In this document: positions 17,310 through 25,485 of the stretch, in pieces
Numbering within the stretch: position 1 is the first letter of the stretch
Layout of the letters: every line of letters begins with the position of its first letter
Assembly: GCA_963846315.1 (NCBI GenBank)
Contig: CAWJVM010000019.1
Coordinates: 14,689 to 78,688 of the forward strand
Direction of reading: 5' to 3'
Origin: RPQJ01 sp963846315
Lineage (GTDB): Bacteria > Pseudomonadota > Gammaproteobacteria > Steroidobacterales > Steroidobacteraceae
Length of the DNA stretch: 64,000 nt
Made by a program: the position numbers and the translations under genes
The notes under the pieces: generated by a model
What the model was told of the DNA's origin: nothing
Databases searched by the model: none
The model's input: only the letters and a program-made list of their open reading frames with translations

Positions 17310-19199
17310 ATGCGTCAGCGATCTTCCACCGTACGGCTCTATGCACTCTGCATCCTCCTGGTGCTGGGTGCGGCCGCGGCGTGGACGGCGCACGCGGTCG
17401 AGCCGGCTCGCGATGCACCGCCGCCGACCAAGGTGCGCGACCTCGACTACGGCGACGTGCTGTTTCATTTCTTCCAGGACGATTACTTCGAAGCGATCGT
17501 CCGGCTGGAAGCGAACCGCGATTTCGAGCGGCTGAGTCACCACGCCGCCGAGGCGGAGCTGCTGTCGGGCGGGCTCTACCTGTCGCTGGGCCTGCATTCG
17601 GAGGCGGAGCGCATCTTCGATCGACTGCTGGCCGGCCCGGTGGCGCCATCGGTGCGTGACCGTGCCCGCTTTTATCTGGCGCGCATCGGCTACCAGCGCG
17701 GCTACGACGAGGCGGCGCTGCGCAACCTGGGGCTCATCGAGCAACCGCTGGCCGGCAAGCTGGAACCGGAACGCCGCTTGCTCGAAGCGAACGTGTTGAT
17801 GAGCCTGGGGCGCTATGGCGAGGCGGCGAAGCGCCTCGAAAGCTGGAGCGACACCAGCGGCTGGTCGAACTTCGCGCGCTTCAATCTCGGTGTCGCGCTG
17901 GTGCGTGCCGGGGAGATCGCGCGCGGGCGCCAGTTCCTCGAGCAGGTCGGAACGATGCCGCCCGCGAACGAAGAGCAGGCATCCCTGCGGGACCGTGCCA
18001 ACCTCGCGCTGGGCTTTGCACTGCTGCAGCAGCAAGGCGGTGACGAGGCGGCGGCGGTTCTCAGTCGTGTGCGTCTGGACGGACCGTTCACGAACAAGGC
18101 GTTGCTGGCGCTCGGCTGGGCCGAGGCCAACGCCAACCACCCGGATCGCGCGCTCGTACCCTGGCTCGAACTGCAGCAGCGCAAGATTCTCGACGCTTCC
18201 GTCCAGGAAGCGCTGATCGCTGTCCCCTACGCCTATGTCAAGCTGGCGTCCAACGGGCAGGCGTCGCAGCAATATCGTTCGGCCGTGGATGCGTATACGC
18301 GCGAATCACGCCGCATCGACGAGTCGATCGCGGCGATCCGCCAGGGCGGCTTCCTCGATTCGATTCTCACGGCGACGTCGAAGAGCGATCGGCCAGGCTG
18401 GTTCTGGCAGCTCGAATCGCTGCCGGACGCGCCGCACACGCGCTACCTGTATCACCTGATGGCCACTCACGAGTTCCAGGAGGGCCTCAAGAACTACCGC
18501 GACCTGCGGCTGATGCAGACCAATCTTTCGCGCTGGACGGATTCGCTGGAAGCGTTCGGCGCGATGATCGAGGCGCGTGAGCTGGCAGCGACGCAGCGTG
18601 AGCCCCGCCGGCAGGAAGTGCTGGCAGGCACCGACCTCGACTCGCTGGCGCAGCGTCAGCAGGCGCTGACGGATCGCTTTGCTGCTGTCGAAGCAAAACG
18701 TGACGTGGCTGCACTCGCCTCGCCGCAGCAGTTGCCGCAGTGGGAGGTGCTCGCTCGAATCGATGCAACGCTGGCCGCGATGCCGGCCGGGCCGCAGCGC
18801 GACGACCTGGCCGAACGGGCGCGCCTGCTGCGCGGCGTCCTGTCGTGGGAGCTGGATGGTGCGTACAAGGTTCGGGCGGCGCAGACGCGCCGGGACCTGA
18901 AGGACACGCAGGTGGCCCTGGCCGAAGCCGGTACGCGTCTAGCCGCGATCGGCGAGGCGGGCGATCTCGTGCCGCAGAACACGCAGGGTTTCGCGGGCCG
19001 CGTCGACGAATTGTCGGAGCGGGTTGCGCGCATCGCACCCCTGATCGACGCCACGGCCCTCGCGCAGGAACGCGCGCTGGCCGACATCGCCGTCGCGGAA
19101 TTGCAGGCGCAGCAGAAGCGCCTCGGCAGTTACTCGACACAGGCGCAGTTCGCCCTGGCCTCGCTGTACGACGGCGCAACGAGCGGGGGTGGCCAATGA
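17310..19199 (+). CDS. TPR-repeat periplasmic protein
   Basis: A 629-residue protein with a signal anchor (residues 8-30), then a string of tetratricopeptide-like helices from about residue 40 to 330 (GLYLSLGLHSEAERIFDRLL; YLARIGYQRGYDEAALRNLG; LLEANVLMSLGRYGEAAKRL). The C-terminal third is helical and charged, probably coiled coil. TPR proteins build scaffolds. It overlaps the next gene by four bases (ATGA), so the two TPR proteins are made together. Specific partner unknown; the Exb genes downstream suggest an energised envelope complex. Confidence 0.78.
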   Translation: MRQRSSTVRLYALCILLVLGAAAAWTAHAVEPARDAPPPTKVRDLDYGDVLFHFFQDDYFEAIVRLEANRDFERLSHHAAEAELLSGGLYLSLGLHSEAERIFDRLLAGPVAPSVRDRARFYLARIGYQRGYDEAALRNLGLIEQPLAGKLEPERRLLEANVLMSLGRYGEAAKRLESWSDTSGWSNFARFNLGVALVRAGEIARGRQFLEQVGTMPPANEEQASLRDRANLALGFALLQQQGGDEAAAVLSRVRLDGPFTNKALLALGWAEANANHPDRALVPWLELQQRKILDASVQEALIAVPYAYVKLASNGQASQQYRSAVDAYTRESRRIDESIAAIRQGGFLDSILTATSKSDRPGWFWQLESLPDAPHTRYLYHLMATHEFQEGLKNYRDLRLMQTNLSRWTDSLEAFGAMIEARELAATQREPRRQEVLAGTDLDSLAQRQQALTDRFAAVEAKRDVAALASPQQLPQWEVLARIDATLAAMPAGPQRDDLAERARLLRGVLSWELDGAYKVRAAQTRRDLKDTQVALAEAGTRLAAIGEAGDLVPQNTQGFAGRVDELSERVARIAPLIDATALAQERALADIAVAELQAQQKRLGSYSTQAQFALASLYDGATSGGGQ

Positions 19200-22100
19200 A
19201 CGCAACACGCAATCTGTCGATCGCGGTGGCCTTCATGCTTGCAAGCGGCTGGTCGGTCCCGGCAGAAAGCGCGCGCAAGAAGGCCGAGCCGACGCTCGGG
19301 TCGCTTGCCGGCCGCAGCGCGCCGGTTGATCGCTCGCAGCCCGTGCAGGCGGCGCCCGATGACGCCGCGAACAGTTACGAGGCGTTCCTGAAGATCGACG
19401 GCGCGGACCCGGCGTTGAAGGCGCAGGCGTTGCGCCGCCTCGGTGACCTGCGGCTCGAGCAGGCCGCCACGCTCAGTGCCGTGGGCGACGCGCCCGATGC
19501 GGCTTCGCAGGCGATGGCCCGAGAGGCCGTCGCGGCGTACCAGGAGTTGCTGCGCGACTATCCGGACTACGCCGCGCGTGATGCGGCGCTGTATCAGCTC
19601 GCTCGCGCCTCCGAAGTCGCAGGCGACGCCGATGCCGCGATGGCTGCGTTGGACGAACTGGTGCTGCGGCACCCACAGGGTGCGCATGCTGACGAGGCGC
19701 AGTTCCGCCGTGGCGAAGTGTTCTTCAGCGCGAAGCGCTATGCCGAGGCCGAACAGGCGTACGCGGCAGTGTTGGCGATGGGTCCGGTCAGCACCTTCCA
19801 CGAGCAGGCGCTCTACAAGCGCGGCTGGGCGCAGTTCAAGCTCGGCGACAACGCCTCGAGCAGCCATGACTTTCTTGCCTTGCTCGACATCGTGCTGGTG
19901 CGCGATGGCGAGTTGCGCGACGTATCGCAGCTGACGCGGCCGCAACAGGAGCTGTCAGACGACGCCCTGCGAGCTCTCAGCCTGATGTTCGCCGCGGATG
20001 AAGGAGCGTCCTCGCTGCAGGCCGCGCTCTCGCAGCGCGGTCCCGCGCCGTACGAGTCGCGTCTCTACAGCGCGCTGGGCGATCTCTACGTCGAGAAGGA
20101 ACGCTTCCAGGACGGCGCCGAAGTCTACCGCTCGTTCGCGCGCCGTCAGCCGCTCGATCCCGCCGCGCCATTTCTGCTCGGCAAAGCGACCGAGGCGTAC
20201 GGTAAAGCTGGCTTCAATGCACTCGTGCTGGAATCGAAGCAGGAGCTGGTCGAACTCTACGGCCCGCGCAGCGCGTACTGGGCGCAGCGTGGTGCGAGCA
20301 TCGATCCGCGCGTGAGTGCAGCCGTGCAGGCCAACCTGCTCGACCTGGCGCGACATCACCATGCGCTGGCGCAGAAAAAGGGCGGTGAGGCCGATCGTGA
20401 TGCGGCCGTGCGCTGGTATCGCGAATACCTCGACGGTTTCGATGCGACGGCAGAAGCGCCGGCGACACGACTGCTGCTGGCCGACCTGTTGCTCGAGGGC
20501 TCGCGCTACGGCGAGGCAGCCGACGAGTACGAAAAGGCCGCGTACAACTACCCCAATGCGCCCGAGGCGGGCCGTGCCGGTTATGCCGCGCTGATCGCAC
20601 TCGACAAGGCCGCGACGACGCTGCCTGAGGCGCAACGGCTGGTCCTTGAACAGCGTGCGATCGAGTCCTCGCTGAAATTCGCTGCCACGTTTCCCGAGCA
20701 CGTTGAAACGCCAGGCGTCCTGACGCGCACGACCAAGCAGCTGTTCGACCTCGGTGACCGGCAGCGCGCCGAAGCAGTCGCCCAGAGCGTGCTCGCCCTG
20801 GGACCGCGCGCCGACGCTGGCCAGCAACTCGTCGCCTGGGCGGTGCTGGCGCACACCTATTTCGACTCCTCGCGCTATGCCGAGGCCGAACGTGCCTACG
20901 GTGAAGTCGTGGCGCGCACGCCTGCCAGCGACAAGCAGCACGCGGAGGCTATTGAGCGTCAAGCGGCCGCCGTGTATCGCCAGGCCGAGACCCGCCAGGC
21001 CGCAGGGGATCATGCTGGCGCCGTGCAGGACTTCCTGCGCGTAGCGGCCGTCGCGCCGTCATCACCGATTCGCGCCAAGGCCGAGTTCGACGCCGCGACG
21101 CTGCTGCTGCAGGACCAGCAGTGGCTGGCGGCAGCAACGGTTCTCGAGGGGTTCCGCGCCACGTATCCGCAACACGAACTGGCTGCCGACGTCGACCGTA
21201 AGCTGGCCGTCGCGTACGTCGAATCCGGACAGCAGGCCAAGGCCGCCGTCGAGTTCGAGCGAGTCGCGGCCCGCACGACGGAAGACCCGGAAGTGCGCCG
21301 CAGCGCCTTGTGGCAGGCGGCCGAACTGCAGGTTGCTGCCTCTGACCGTGCGTCTGCGAGTCGCGTCTACGCCGAGTACGTCAAGCGCTATCCGGTGCCG
21401 GCCGGTCCCGCCCTGGATGCACGCCAGACACTCGCCGACCTGGCGCGCGATGCCAACGACGCCGAAGGCCGCAAGCACTGGCTCGAAGACATCATCGTCG
21501 CGGATCGAGCGGCAGGTGCCGAGCGCACGGACCGTACCAGGTTCCTGGCGGCGACGGCGTCCCTCGAACTCGCGCGTCCGCTCGACGCCTCGGCTCGTGC
21601 CATCCGCCTGGGGCTGCCGCTCGAGAAATCACTTCCTGCCAAGCGCAAGGCCCTCGAAGCCGCACTCGGCGCCTATGGCCGGGCCGAGGAGTACGGCGTG
21701 GCGCAGGTCACCACGGCCTCGGCGTTCGCGATGGCCGATCTCTACCGCGATCTGGGCAAGTCGCTGCTGCAGTCGGACCGGCCGAAGAACCTGGACGCCG
21801 AGGAACTCGAGCAATACGACGTGCTGCTCGAGGAACAGGCGTTCCCGTTCGAGGAAAAGGCGATCGGCATCCACGAGCGCAACGCGAGGCTGGCGGCGCA
21901 GGGCGTCTACGACGAGTGGGTGCAGAAGAGCTACGCCGAACTCGCGCAGCTGAAGCCCGGCCGCTATGCGCGGACGGAAGTGGCCGATGCGCCGGTAGCG
22001 CCCGTGGCAGGGGTGGCGCTGCCGCCCGAAGCCGATCCGGCCGTCCAGAACCAACTCGGCGTGCAGAAGCGCCAGGCCGGGCAGTTTGCCGACGCCAAGG

Positions 22101-22324
22101 CAGCGTACGAACGCGCGCTGGTCCTCGACCCGAACTACGCCGACGCCGAGCGCAACCTCGCGATCCTGCACGATCTTTACCTCGACAACCCGTCGGCCGC
22201 GCTGCCGCACTTCGAGCGCTATCAACTGCTGACGCAGGGCGCCGACACACAGGTCACCGCGTGGGTGACCGAACTCAGGGCGCGAATCGCCGCCGTCACC
22301 CGCACTGCCGAGGCCACGCCGTGA
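19196..22324 (+). CDS. Large TPR-repeat protein
   Basis: A 1042-residue exported protein (signal peptide residues 1-25). Tetratricopeptide repeats cover most of the length: YQELLRDYPDYAARDAALYQ, FRRGEVFFSAKRYAEAEQAY, YADLL-like blocks near residue 430, and a final FADAKAAYERALVLDPNYAD repeat near residue 970. The repeats resemble the periplasmic TPR proteins YbgF and BamD, which serve Tol-Pal and Bam. The start is the ATG at 19196 coupled to the upstream stop; a much longer in-frame extension exists but runs through the upstream gene. Its stop overlaps the GTG start of the next gene. Confidence 0.8.
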   Translation: MNATRNLSIAVAFMLASGWSVPAESARKKAEPTLGSLAGRSAPVDRSQPVQAAPDDAANSYEAFLKIDGADPALKAQALRRLGDLRLEQAATLSAVGDAPDAASQAMAREAVAAYQELLRDYPDYAARDAALYQLARASEVAGDADAAMAALDELVLRHPQGAHADEAQFRRGEVFFSAKRYAEAEQAYAAVLAMGPVSTFHEQALYKRGWAQFKLGDNASSSHDFLALLDIVLVRDGELRDVSQLTRPQQELSDDALRALSLMFAADEGASSLQAALSQRGPAPYESRLYSALGDLYVEKERFQDGAEVYRSFARRQPLDPAAPFLLGKATEAYGKAGFNALVLESKQELVELYGPRSAYWAQRGASIDPRVSAAVQANLLDLARHHHALAQKKGGEADRDAAVRWYREYLDGFDATAEAPATRLLLADLLLEGSRYGEAADEYEKAAYNYPNAPEAGRAGYAALIALDKAATTLPEAQRLVLEQRAIESSLKFAATFPEHVETPGVLTRTTKQLFDLGDRQRAEAVAQSVLALGPRADAGQQLVAWAVLAHTYFDSSRYAEAERAYGEVVARTPASDKQHAEAIERQAAAVYRQAETRQAAGDHAGAVQDFLRVAAVAPSSPIRAKAEFDAATLLLQDQQWLAAATVLEGFRATYPQHELAADVDRKLAVAYVESGQQAKAAVEFERVAARTTEDPEVRRSALWQAAELQVAASDRASASRVYAEYVKRYPVPAGPALDARQTLADLARDANDAEGRKHWLEDIIVADRAAGAERTDRTRFLAATASLELARPLDASARAIRLGLPLEKSLPAKRKALEAALGAYGRAEEYGVAQVTTASAFAMADLYRDLGKSLLQSDRPKNLDAEELEQYDVLLEEQAFPFEEKAIGIHERNARLAAQGVYDEWVQKSYAELAQLKPGRYARTEVADAPVAPVAGVALPPEADPAVQNQLGVQKRQAGQFADAKAAYERALVLDPNYADAERNLAILHDLYLDNPSAALPHFERYQLLTQGADTQVTAWVTELRARIAAVTRTAEATP

Positions 22325-22680
22325 AGATCATTCGCCTTGTCCATGTGACGTTGCTGCTGGCCAGCCTGCCGATCGCGACCGCCCACGCTGCCGATCCTGC
22401 GCCGAACTCGGCGACGTCCGCGAATGCCATCGACCGTCTGCAGCTCGATGCCACGGCGATCACCGGCAACCGCGAGTTGCCGAAGGTCATGAGCATCGTG
22501 CCGTGGAAGGCCGCCGAACCGCCGGGTGGCCCGGATCGCCCGATGGGCAGTCTCATCGACGAGCTGCTCGCGCCGCTCGACCGCGACGAGTTTCGCCGCG
22601 AAATCAACTACTACCGCGACCTCGCGTCGCCGACGACCACCGCTTCAACAGTCCCCGTCCCCGGAGCAAGCCCGCAATGA
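22321..22680 (+). CDS. Small exported protein between TPR and ExbB
   Basis: A 119-residue protein with a signal peptide (VHVTLLLASLPIATAHA) and no recognisable domain. The C-terminal half contains KVMSIVPWKAAEPPGGP and FRREINYYRDLASP. The start is GTG 22321, whose last two bases form part of the upstream stop (GTGA), and the stop overlaps the ExbB start. Tight coupling on both sides shows it belongs to the complex; the position between TPR protein and ExbB is like that of small accessory proteins in Ton/Exb loci. Confidence 0.65.
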   Translation: MKIIRLVHVTLLLASLPIATAHAADPAPNSATSANAIDRLQLDATAITGNRELPKVMSIVPWKAAEPPGGPDRPMGSLIDELLAPLDRDEFRREINYYRDLASPTTTASTVPVPGASPQ

Positions 22681-23414
22681 GCACCATCGACCTGATCGTC
22701 AATTTCTTCAAGCAGGGTGGGGCGTTCCTCTACCCGATCGCCGCCGTCTTCGTGATCGGCCTCGTCGTCGCCGTCGAGCGCTTCATCTACCTGACGCGCG
22801 TCTCTGCCGGCAATCGCCGCCTGTGGGCAGAACTGTCGCCCCTGGTCCAGGCGGGTAACTTCCGCAAGGCGATGGAAGTCGCCGAAAAGACCGACTCCGC
22901 GCTCTCGACCATCATGCGCTATGGCATGTCGCGCGTCGCCACGGCCCGCCGTCGCGAGGACATCGAGAAGGCGATGGAAGAAAGCCTGATCGAAGTGATC
23001 CCCCGCCTCGAGAAGCGTACGCACTATCTCGCCACGCTCGCCAACATCGGCATGCTGATGGGGCTGCTCGGCACCGTCATCGGCCTCATCCAGGCGTTTG
23101 CCGCGGTCGCTGCCGTGAACCCGGCGGAGAAGGCGAGCATGCTTTCCGCCAGCATCTCGGTGGCCATGAACAACACAGCGCTCGGTCTGGGCCTCGCGAT
23201 CACGTTGTTGCTCTGCCACATGTACCTCGAGACCAAGACGACCGAACTCGTCGACAGCCTCGAGGTGGCATCGATCAAGTTCCTGAATTCGGTCGTCGAA
23301 CGCCGCGCCCAGGCGCCTCGCCCGGTGGCTGCCGCCGCTCCTGCCGCTGCTGCACGTGCGGGCGCCGCCCCGCGCGCACCGGAGGCGCCTGCCCGCGAGG
23401 CCGCACGCGCATGA
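22677..23414 (+). CDS. exbB: ExbB/TolQ/MotA-family proton channel protein
   Basis: A 245-residue inner-membrane protein with three predicted membrane segments (FLYPIAAVFVIGLVVAVERF near 16-36; LATLANIGMLMGLLGTVIGL near 115-135; ISVAMNNTALGLGLAITLLL near 158-178) and the signature GLLGTVIGLIQAF. It forms the stator channel with ExbD and uses proton motive force. The C-terminal tail is an Ala/Pro-rich extension (about 35 residues) absent from classical ExbB. It overlaps both neighbours by four bases. The symbol reflects family only; the partner is the AgmX/TonB-like protein below. Confidence 0.88.
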   Translation: MSTIDLIVNFFKQGGAFLYPIAAVFVIGLVVAVERFIYLTRVSAGNRRLWAELSPLVQAGNFRKAMEVAEKTDSALSTIMRYGMSRVATARRREDIEKAMEESLIEVIPRLEKRTHYLATLANIGMLMGLLGTVIGLIQAFAAVAAVNPAEKASMLSASISVAMNNTALGLGLAITLLLCHMYLETKTTELVDSLEVASIKFLNSVVERRAQAPRPVAAAAPAAAARAGAAPRAPEAPAREAARA

Positions 23415-23923
23415 GGAAGAGTTCCGTGCTGGCGCGGCGGCAACAGCGCAACCACGCGCGTTACCGCGGCCGCAACGACCTGACGATCGTGCCGATGCTG
23501 GACGTGATGGTGATCCTCACGTTCTTCCTGATCTTCACGGCCGTGTTCTCGAAGACGAGCGTGCTCGAGGTGAACCTGCCGGGACCGGGGACACCGGCCG
23601 CCACGGACACGCCGCGCTTCGAACTCGAACTGATCCTGCGACATTCGGGAATCCAGGTTGCGGACCGCAACCAGGGCGTGCTCGAGACGATTCCGGCCGT
23701 CGCCAGCGGGCAGGACGTCGCCAAGCTCACCGAGTACCTCGCCGCGCTCAAGGTGAAAGTGCCCGATGTGAACCATGCGACGCTGCTGGTCGCCGAGGAC
23801 GTGGACTACGACACCATCGTGCAGGTAATGGATGCTGCGCGCGCGCGACAGACGGTCGCGGGCGGCAAGGTGTCGCGCGAGACGCTGTTTCCGCAGATCG
23901 CACTGGGAGATGCTCCGACATGA
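23411..23923 (+). CDS. exbD: ExbD/TolR-family protein, first copy
   Basis: A 170-residue inner-membrane protein: a short basic cytoplasmic N-terminus (RKSSVLARRQQRNHARYRGR), one membrane helix with the functional Asp (VPMLDVMVILTFFLIFTAVF, about residues 28-47), and a periplasmic domain. It pairs with ExbB to couple proton flow to work across the periplasm. It is the first of two adjacent ExbD genes, joined by ATGA overlaps. Confidence 0.88.
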   Translation: MRKSSVLARRQQRNHARYRGRNDLTIVPMLDVMVILTFFLIFTAVFSKTSVLEVNLPGPGTPAATDTPRFELELILRHSGIQVADRNQGVLETIPAVASGQDVAKLTEYLAALKVKVPDVNHATLLVAEDVDYDTIVQVMDAARARQTVAGGKVSRETLFPQIALGDAPT

Positions 23924-24429
23924 TCCGTACCGGAATGCGGCGCCATTCGCGCCGCGGCAAGGGCGGCGGTGGCGGCCATGGACCGCTGGCGCTGATCCCG
24001 ATGATCGACATGCTCACGATCCTGGTCGTGTACCTGCTGGTGCACGCCGCGGACATGGAGATTCTGCCGAATTCGAAGAACATCAGGATCCCGCAGTCGA
24101 ACTCCGAACAGAAGCCGCGGGAGGCAACCGTCGTGATGGTCACGCGTGACATGCTGTACGTGAACGGCGAGCCGGTCGTCACCGTCGTCGACCTGGGCTC
24201 CACCAATGGCCAGGTAAGCGAGCCGCTGCGCGCCGCGCTCGATGCGCAGGCGCAGGGCCTCTTGCCGGGGTCCGAGGCGAACCGTGAAGTCACGGTGATG
24301 GCGGAAAAGTCGCTGCCGTATGCCGTGCTGCGCAAGATCATCGCCAGCAGTTCGGCCGCCGAATACACCAAGGTGTCACTGGCGGTCGTCGAGCGTGAGC
24401 AGGCCTACGCCGGCCTCGCAGGCGCCTGA
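23920..24429 (+). CDS. exbD: ExbD/TolR-family protein, second copy
   Basis: A 169-residue protein with a basic, glycine-rich N-terminus (RRGKGGGGGHGP), a membrane helix carrying the Asp (IPMIDMLTILVVYLLVHAAD, about residues 26-45) and a periplasmic domain with VTVMAEKSLPYAVLRKIIAS. Two divergent ExbD copies next to one ExbB are typical of systems of the gliding/AgmX type, not of ordinary siderophore TonB systems, and suggest a heteromeric stator. Confidence 0.87.
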   Translation: MIRTGMRRHSRRGKGGGGGHGPLALIPMIDMLTILVVYLLVHAADMEILPNSKNIRIPQSNSEQKPREATVVMVTRDMLYVNGEPVVTVVDLGSTNGQVSEPLRAALDAQAQGLLPGSEANREVTVMAEKSLPYAVLRKIIASSSAAEYTKVSLAVVEREQAYAGLAGA

Positions 24430-24442
24430 GGATCCCACGCTC

Positions 24443-25387
24443 ATGAGCAGCACCGCCGTCTTCAACAACTTCCGTGTCTATGACCTGCCGTGGACGCCGT
24501 CGCCCGAGGAGGAACGCCGGTTCCGTCGCGTGCTTGGCGCGGCACTCGGCCTGTTCATCGGGTTCGGTATCGTCATCCCGCTGCTGCCGGACGGGCCGCG
24601 CACGCCCGCGCTGGCGCCCGCCATTCCGGAGCGCATCGTCGAGTTCATCCTCGAGCAGCCCAAACCGAAACCGAAGCCGGTCGAGGTCGTGCAACCCAAG
24701 CCGATCGAGGTCCCCAAGGTCGAAGCGCGAGTCGAGCGGCCGATCCCCGTGCCCGTCGTGCAAGCCGAACCTAAGCCCGACCCGCGCAAGAAGGCGGCGG
24801 CCTCGGGCCTGCTTGCCATGACTGACCAGCTCGCCGAGTTGCGCGACCTGGACGTCAAGTCGAACGTCGACGCGAAGTCACTGAACGCCGGCGCCGGAGA
24901 ACGCACCCGCGTCGATCGCTCGATTCTCACGGCCAAGGTGGGGGCGGGCAGCGGCGGCATCGCGGTGGGCGAGGTCAGCAAGGGGTTCGGCGGTGGATCA
25001 ACGGGACTGAAGGGCCATGCCACGGCCAAGGTCTCCAGCGCGACGACCGAATCGGGCGCGGCGGCGGAAGCCCAGCGCTCCGGCAAGAGCGCCAAGGCAG
25101 CCCGCACCCGTGAAGAGATCGAATTGGTCTTTGACAAGAACAAATCGGCCATCTACTCGCTCTACAGCCGCGCGCTCCGTGAGAATCCGGCCCTGCAGGG
25201 CAAGGTGGTGCTCGAAGTCACCATCGCACCGACGGGTGAAGTGACTGAATGTCGCGTGATTTCCAGCGAATTGGGCGACCCTGAGCTCGAGCGCAAACTG
25301 GTGGCCCGGGTCAAGATGTTCCGGTTCGACGACCGGGACGTGGCCACCATGACGACCACCAAGCCGATCGAGTTCTTCCCCGCCTGA
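24443..25387 (+). CDS. TonB/AgmX-like energy-transducer protein
   Basis: A 314-residue protein: cytoplasmic N-terminus, one membrane segment (LGAALGLFIGFGIVIPLL, about residues 35-52), a long periplasmic Pro/Lys-Glu spacer (repeated PKPKP, VVQPKPIEVPK), a glycine-rich region and a C-terminal AgmX/TonB-type domain (NPALQGKVVLEVTIAPTGEV). In gliding and Ton systems such a protein carries force from the ExbB/ExbD stator to outer-membrane or periplasmic partners. The start at ATG 24443 is 14 bases after the second ExbD. It ends the riboswitch-controlled operon. Confidence 0.8.
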   Translation: MSSTAVFNNFRVYDLPWTPSPEEERRFRRVLGAALGLFIGFGIVIPLLPDGPRTPALAPAIPERIVEFILEQPKPKPKPVEVVQPKPIEVPKVEARVERPIPVPVVQAEPKPDPRKKAAASGLLAMTDQLAELRDLDVKSNVDAKSLNAGAGERTRVDRSILTAKVGAGSGGIAVGEVSKGFGGGSTGLKGHATAKVSSATTESGAAAEAQRSGKSAKAARTREEIELVFDKNKSAIYSLYSRALRENPALQGKVVLEVTIAPTGEVTECRVISSELGDPELERKLVARVKMFRFDDRDVATMTTTKPIEFFPA

Positions 25388-25410
25388 GACCCGTTCTGAG
25401 TCCATAACCA

Positions 25411-25432
25411 CCCGGCCTTTCCGCTCGCCGGG
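25411..25432 (+). terminator. Hairpin between transducer operon and cysJ
   Basis: CCCGGC at 25411-25416 pairs perfectly with GCCGGG at 25427-25432 around a 10-base loop. No run of T follows, so it is only a possible terminator; it could equally be part of a cysJ leader. Confidence 0.35.
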
Positions 25433-25485
25433 GGTAGCTCCCTAGCATTCACTTCCCCGCAACTGGTTCGCGGGCGAGGAATGCC

